Positions 42,909 to 47,260 of a stretch of 47,260 nt of DNA are shown here, one piece after another. Location: positions 575,395-622,654 of the forward strand of contig NZ_LMQO01000003.1 of NCBI RefSeq assembly GCF_001425385.1, written 5' to 3'. The DNA is from Sphingomonas sp. Leaf407 (GTDB lineage: Bacteria > Pseudomonadota > Alphaproteobacteria > Sphingomonadales > Sphingomonadaceae). The stretch's first letter is position 1. The number at the start of each line of letters is the position of its first letter. The position numbers were made by a program, and so were the translations under genes. The notes below the pieces were generated by a model. It was given only the letters and a program-made list of their open reading frames with translations, was not told where the DNA came from and ran no database searches.

Positions 42909-42945
42909 ACAAAGGCCGTTGGTTTCGCGGTAGCGGGATCGCCCG

Positions 42946-43539
42946 CTATCCGCGTGCCGTCGCCAGCGTTTCGCGCACGCGCGCCAGCGCGGCGGCTTCG
43001 GGTGCGGCTTCGCCCATCAATTCCCATGCGCCGCTGATCGCGAAGGCGCAGTGGCCGTGAACGGTGGCGATCAGCGAGCGGGCAAGGGCTGCCACCGCGT
43101 CGTCGATCGGCCGGCCGAGCGCCCCGGCGACCTCCTGCACGACGATCTTGGTGAGCAGGCCGCGCCCGGTCTCATCCGCTTCGGTCAGATTCATGTCGGG
43201 CGGCAGGCGGTGGTCGTAGATCGCCGTCCACAAATGCGTGTGCTCGCGCGCGAAGCCGAAATAGCCGTCGACCAGCGCCGCGATCCGGTCGCCATCGCCA
43301 GCCGCCAGCCGTTCCTCCAGATACGCCGCCCACAGCCCGAAGCTGCGGGTATTGATCGCCGCGATCAGCCGGTCGGCGGTGCCGTGGACATTGTGGATCG
43401 TGCCGATCGAATAGCCGATCCGCCGCGCCACCTCGCGTGCCGAAAAGCCGCTCAACCCCACTTCGGCGACAAGGCCAGCCCCGGCGTCGAGGATCAGGGT
43501 TTCGAGTTCGCTGCGGCTATGATCGGATCGGCGGCCCAT
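42946..43539 (-). CDS. TetR/AcrR family transcriptional regulator
   Basis: 197 residues. N-terminal HTH (GLSGFSAREVARRIGYSIGTIHNVHGTADRLI, about 23-55) and a helical ligand domain with ATVHGHCAF like the WHG-type C-terminal domain. It is divergent from the acyltransferase fusion gene, and the gap contains operator-like repeats, so it probably controls that gene and itself in response to an acyl or lipid signal (inferred). Start ATG behind GGGAGGGG. Confidence 0.9.
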   Translation of the reverse strand: MGRRSDHSRSELETLILDAGAGLVAEVGLSGFSAREVARRIGYSIGTIHNVHGTADRLIAAINTRSFGLWAAYLEERLAAGDGDRIAALVDGYFGFAREHTHLWTAIYDHRLPPDMNLTEADETGRGLLTKIVVQEVAGALGRPIDDAVAALARSLIATVHGHCAFAISGAWELMGEAAPEAAALARVRETLATARG

Positions 43540-43559
43540 GTCCCCTCCCTAAAACTAAA

Positions 43560-43597
43560 ATTGAGCGCCGTCCAATTATTATATTGAGCGATGCTCA
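43560..43597. promoter_or_regulatory. Likely TetR operator region
   Basis: ATTGAGCG occurs at 43560-43567 and again at 43583-43590, 23 bases apart (about two helix turns). The second forms a dyad TGAGC-GAT-GCTCA (43585-43597). The AT-rich gap between the divergent genes is otherwise empty. Confidence 0.55.
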
Positions 43598-43691
43598 TTT
43601 ATCATTATGATCGCGACTCGTAATCGGGTCGGCCCGGCCGGTCCCGTTAAGCTTTTGCCGCTATCGCTCACGTTCGAGGGAGCTTTCGATC

Positions 43692-46600
43692 ATGTCCGCA
43701 CCTGATCTGTCGCTGCTGGGCAAGCGCCGCTTCGCACCGTTGTTTGCCGTCCAGTTCCTTGGCGCGTTCAACGACAATCTGTTGAAGTTCGCGCTGCTGT
43801 TCCTGGCCAATTTCACGCTGTACCGCGCCGCGCCCGACAAGGCGGAGCTGCTGGCGACGGTGGCGACCGGGCTGTTCATCCTGCCCTATTTTCTGCTGTC
43901 GGCGCTGGCCGGGCAGTTGGCCGACAAATGGGACAAGGCGCGGCTGATCCGCTGGATCAAGGCGGCGGAGATCGGGATCATGACGCTGGCGCTGGCCGGC
44001 TTCTGGTTTCAGTCGGTGCCGGTGCTGCTGACCTGCCTGTTCCTGATGGGGGTGCATTCGACGCTGTTCGGACCGGTCAAATATTCGATCCTGCCGCAAC
44101 AGCTCGGCAGCCACGAACTGATGGGCGGCACTGGGCTGATCGAGGCGGGGACGTTCCTCGCCATCCTCGGCGGGCAATTGCTCGGCGGCATCCTTCCGGC
44201 ATGGGAGGCGGGCCTGGTGGCGGTCGGCATCGCCGTGCTCGGCTTCCTCGTCAGCCTTGCCGTTCCGTCCGCGCCGTCGCAGGCGCCGGGCGTGCGGATC
44301 GACCGCAACCTGTGGCGTGGCACCTGGGACATTCTGTCGGTCGCGCGGGCCGGGCGCGGAGTGTGGCTGGCGATCCTCGGCATTAGCTGGTTCTTCGCGA
44401 TCGGCGCGATCCTGCTGTCCGAATTCGCACCGCTGGTCAGCGGTACGCTGCACGCCGGGGCAGGGGTGGTGACGCTGTTCCTGCTGGTGTTCTCGGTGTC
44501 GGTCGCGACCGGTTCGCTGGTCGTCAACAAGCTGCTCGGCGGCGAAGTGTCGGCGCGCTACGTTCCGGCGGCGGCACTCGGCATGGCGGTGTTCCTGATC
44601 GACCTGTGGATCGCGACGCGCGGCTTCGCGCCGGGCGTGGCCGGCGCGGACGTGCCGGCATTCCTCGCCACACCGGGCAGTTGGCATATCCTGGTCGCGC
44701 TGGCGGGTATCGCACTGTCGGGCGGGGTGTTCATCGTGCCGCTCTATGCCATCCTGCAGGTCCACAGCGAACCGGCCGAACGCTCGCGGGTGATCGCGGC
44801 GAACAACATCGTCAACGCGATCGTCACCGTCGCGATGGTCGGGGTCGTCACCGGCCTGCTCGCCTCGGGCACGTCGGTGCCGGGAATCATCGGTGCGATG
44901 GGGTTCGCGACGTTGGCAGTGGCGTTGATCTCGTGCTGGCTGCTGCCCGAAACGGTGTTCAAGGCGTTGATCCGGGCACTGCTGGTGCTGCTCTACCGTG
45001 TCGACGTCCATGGGTCTGAAAACATGCCACGCCCCGGCGAGCGTGCGGTGGTGGTCGTCAACCACGTCTCGTTCCTCGACGGATTGCTGCTCGCCGCGTT
45101 CCTGCCGGGCAAACCGACCTTCGCGGTCGCCACCCGCATCGCCAGGGCATGGTGGGTCCGGCCGTTCCTTGGCCTGTTCGATGCCTTTCCGGTCGATCCG
45201 ACCAACCCGATGGCGGCCAAGGCGATGGTGAAGGCGGTGCGCGAGGGGCGGACCCTGGTGATCTTCCCCGAAGGCCGCATCACCGTGACCGGCGCGTTGA
45301 TGAAGGTGTTCGACGGCCCCGGCATGGTCGCCGACAAGAGCGACGCGCCGATCGTGCCGGTGCGGATCGCCGGGGCGCAATATACCCCGTTCTCGCGGCT
45401 AAAGGGCAAGGTGCGGCTCAGGACCTTCCCGAAGATCGATCTGACGATCCTGCCGCCGCGCCGGTTCGAGGTAACGGGCGACACCGCCCGCCAGCGTCGT
45501 GCGGCGGCGGGGGCGAAGCTGTACGACGTGATGAGCGACATGATCTTCGCCACGTCGGATACCGACCGCACGCTCTATCAGGCGCTGGTCGACGCGAGCG
45601 ACATCCACGGCAGCCGTACCCCGATCGTCGAGGATGTGAAGCGCGAGTCCGTTAGCTACGGCCGGTTGCTGACCGGCAGTATCGCGCTGGGCCGGGCGTT
45701 CGCGCCGATCACCGCGCCGGGTGAGGCGGTCGGGCTGCTGCTGCCCAACGTCAACGCCGTGGTGGCGAGCTTCTTCGCGTTGCAAGGGATCGGCCGGGTG
45801 CCGGCGATGCTCAACTATACCGCCGGTCTCGCCAGTCTGCGTGCGGCCTGCACCGCGGCGGAGGTGCGCACGATCGTCACCGCGCGGGCATTCGTCGCGC
45901 AGGCCAAGCTGTCGGAGGTGCTCGCCGGACTCGAGGCGGAGGGACTGCGGATCCTCTATCTCGAGGATGTCGGTGCCGGCATCGGCCGGTTTGCCAAACT
46001 GCGCGCGCTGATCGCCACGCGCTGGGCGAGACAGCGTCATCGCCGCTACCGGGTATCGCCCGACGCGCCGGCGGTGATCCTGTTCACCAGCGGATCGGAA
46101 GGGCTGCCCAAGGGCGTGGTGCTGACGCATCGCAACCTGCTCGCCAACTGTCTCCAGCTCTCGGCGCGGATCGATTTCAACTCGAGCGACGTGGTGCTGA
46201 ACGCGCTGCCGGTGTTCCACAGCTTCGGGCTGACCGGGGGCACGCTGCTGCCGATCCTGTCGGGGGTGCGGACGCTGCTCTATCCCAGCCCGCTGCATTA
46301 CCGGATCGTGCCCGCGCTCGCCTATGACGCCAATGCGACGATCCTGTTCGGGACCGATACCTTCCTGTCGGGCTATGCGCGGATGGCGCACGGCTATGAT
46401 TTCTATTCGCTGCGCTACATCTTTGCCGGGGCCGAGCGGGTGCGCCCCGAAACCCGCGCGACCTATGCCGAGAAATTCGGTCTGCGCATCCTCGAGGGCT
46501 ATGGCGCGACCGAGGCGGCGCCGGTGATCGCGGTCAACACGCCGATGCACTTCAAGGCGGGTAGCGTCGGCCGGCTGCTCCCCGGCATGGAAGCGAGGAT

Positions 46601-47090
46601 CGATCCGGTTCCGGGGATCGCAGCGGGCGGTCGGCTGTTCGTCCGGGGACCGAACATCATGGCCGGCTATCTGAAGGCGGATGCACCGGGGTTGCTGCAA
46701 CCACCCGAGAATGGCTGGCACGACAGCGGCGATATTGTCACGATCGACGCGGCGGGGTTCGTCACGATCAACGGTCGTGCCAAAAGATTCGCCAAGATCG
46801 GCGGCGAGATGATCTCGCTCCCGGCGGTCGAGGGCTATGCCGCGAAACTATGGTCGGGCGCGGACCACGCGGTCGTCACCCGGCCCGATCCGCGCAAGGG
46901 CGAGCAACTGGTGCTGTTCACCACCCATGCCGACGCGACCGTCGGGGCGTTGCAGGAATGGGCGAGGGCGAGTGGCGTGGCCGAACTGGCGATCCCGCGC
47001 GACCTGCGGATCGTCGAGGCGCTGCCGGTCCTTGGCACCGGCAAGCTGGACTATGTCACGATGGGCGAATGGGGGGCGGAACGGCCCTGA
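43692..47090 (+). CDS. aas: LplT-PlsC-acyl-ACP synthetase fusion (Aas-like phospholipid acyltransferase)
   Basis: 1132 residues in three parts. 1-430: MFS transporter like LplT (FAPLFAVQFLGAFNDNLLKFALLF). About 435-630: PlsC acyltransferase with H458-x4-D463 (NHVSFLDG) and FPEGRITVTG. About 640-1132: AMP-dependent acyl ligase with FTSGSEGLPKGVVLTHRN and GYGATEAAPV. In enterics the first part is a separate gene (lplT). Predicted to import lysophospholipid and re-acylate it at the inner membrane. Divergent TetR gene suggests regulation. Confidence 0.93.
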   Translation: MSAPDLSLLGKRRFAPLFAVQFLGAFNDNLLKFALLFLANFTLYRAAPDKAELLATVATGLFILPYFLLSALAGQLADKWDKARLIRWIKAAEIGIMTLALAGFWFQSVPVLLTCLFLMGVHSTLFGPVKYSILPQQLGSHELMGGTGLIEAGTFLAILGGQLLGGILPAWEAGLVAVGIAVLGFLVSLAVPSAPSQAPGVRIDRNLWRGTWDILSVARAGRGVWLAILGISWFFAIGAILLSEFAPLVSGTLHAGAGVVTLFLLVFSVSVATGSLVVNKLLGGEVSARYVPAAALGMAVFLIDLWIATRGFAPGVAGADVPAFLATPGSWHILVALAGIALSGGVFIVPLYAILQVHSEPAERSRVIAANNIVNAIVTVAMVGVVTGLLASGTSVPGIIGAMGFATLAVALISCWLLPETVFKALIRALLVLLYRVDVHGSENMPRPGERAVVVVNHVSFLDGLLLAAFLPGKPTFAVATRIARAWWVRPFLGLFDAFPVDPTNPMAAKAMVKAVREGRTLVIFPEGRITVTGALMKVFDGPGMVADKSDAPIVPVRIAGAQYTPFSRLKGKVRLRTFPKIDLTILPPRRFEVTGDTARQRRAAAGAKLYDVMSDMIFATSDTDRTLYQALVDASDIHGSRTPIVEDVKRESVSYGRLLTGSIALGRAFAPITAPGEAVGLLLPNVNAVVASFFALQGIGRVPAMLNYTAGLASLRAACTAAEVRTIVTARAFVAQAKLSEVLAGLEAEGLRILYLEDVGAGIGRFAKLRALIATRWARQRHRRYRVSPDAPAVILFTSGSEGLPKGVVLTHRNLLANCLQLSARIDFNSSDVVLNALPVFHSFGLTGGTLLPILSGVRTLLYPSPLHYRIVPALAYDANATILFGTDTFLSGYARMAHGYDFYSLRYIFAGAERVRPETRATYAEKFGLRILEGYGATEAAPVIAVNTPMHFKAGSVGRLLPGMEARIDPVPGIAAGGRLFVRGPNIMAGYLKADAPGLLQPPENGWHDSGDIVTIDAAGFVTINGRAKRFAKIGGEMISLPAVEGYAAKLWSGADHAVVTRPDPRKGEQLVLFTTHADATVGALQEWARASGVAELAIPRDLRIVEALPVLGTGKLDYVTMGEWGAERP

Positions 47091-47120
47091 TTCGAATCGG
47101 AATCGCCTGATTCGCCGTGG

Positions 47121-47142
47121 CAGGGCGTCACGAAGCGCCCTG
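47121..47142 (+). terminator. Hairpin after acyltransferase fusion gene
   Basis: CAGGGCG-N8-CGCCCTG, a 7-bp perfect stem 31 bases after the stop. No T tract follows, so it is a possible terminator only. Confidence 0.45.
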
Positions 47143-47221
47143 ATCCAATGCTTGGTTCCCCCGTAAACCCCTATGATTCCGCAAAACTGCAACGGAGTGG
47201 CCATAAAAGTGAAAAGAGTTG

Positions 47222-47250
47222 TTGACGGTTTGGCGGGGTGCCCGTAGAGG
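47222..47250 (+). promoter_or_regulatory. Strong-looking promoter at right edge
   Basis: TTGACG (47222-47227), 17 bases, TAGAGG (47245-47250), with an A-rich stretch (AAAAGTGAAAAGAG) just upstream like an UP element. The transcribed gene lies beyond the window. The layout resembles stable-RNA promoters, but this cannot be confirmed here. Confidence 0.5.
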
Positions 47251-47260
47251 GCTGTTCACC

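Noticed and set aside
43668..45380. 570-residue minus-strand ORF inside the acyltransferase fusion gene
   Set aside because: It is an Arg/Asp/Gln-rich antisense shadow with no domain.

Overview
This 47.3 kb window is a high-GC chromosomal segment. Gene content, protein sequences and the dispersed palindromic repeats suggest a sphingomonad alphaproteobacterium (Sphingomonas or a close relative). That placement is inferred from familiarity with such proteins, not from a search. I see no transposase, phage module, CRISPR array or rRNA.

Layout. (1) 31-3973, minus: a tightly overlapped assimilatory sulfate/sulfite cluster (siroheme methyltransferase, DUF2849, sulfite reductase, DUF934, APS reductase). 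(2) 4.1-9.0 kb, minus: a GH5 mannanase-like lipoprotein, an orphan AstD and SelO, separated (and in selO interrupted) by palindromic repeats. (3) 9.0-13.7 kb, plus: hydrolase, glycosyltransferase, an exported hypothetical protein, a nitronate-monooxygenase-like flavoprotein with a cysteine cluster, and a nucleotidyltransferase-like protein. (4) 13.7-25.1 kb, mixed: small lipoprotein, amidotransferase, zinc-ribbon peptide, 2-hydroxyacid dehydrogenase, SH3 protein, DPP IV-type S9 peptidase, DUF418, asd, a mini PAS-chemoreceptor, YitT, hydrolase, VOC protein and GST. (5) 25.4-28.5 kb, minus: the conserved rpmH-rnpA-yidD-yidC-ysxC block; rpmH is too short for ordinary ORF listing. (6) 28.6-31.9 kb: PGPGW protein, comM, DUF805, tRNA-Leu(CAA) and a PilZ protein. 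(7) 32-41.8 kb: GH95 fucosidase-like enzyme, nhaA, FAD protein, desaturase, a PhnD-like protein without signal peptide, EpsC-type serine acetyltransferase, lipoprotein and exported amidase. (8) 41.8-47.1 kb: a cobalamin riboswitch ahead of a double-hotdog thioesterase, then a TetR regulator divergent from a 1132-residue LplT-PlsC-acyl-ACP synthetase fusion. The right edge carries a strong-looking promoter whose gene lies outside.

The sulfur cluster and the distant serine acetyltransferase together cover APS to sulfide and serine activation for cysteine. The yidC block couples RNase P, L34 and membrane insertion. GH5 and GH95 enzymes point to plant or algal polysaccharide use.

Most noteworthy: a B12 riboswitch with an unexpected downstream gene; a 25-bp site (TTATCCCA-N9-TGGGAATA) occurring twice, once over a promoter that predicts a leaderless desaturase mRNA; a palindromic repeat inserted in frame in selO; and at least three families of paired inverted repeats.
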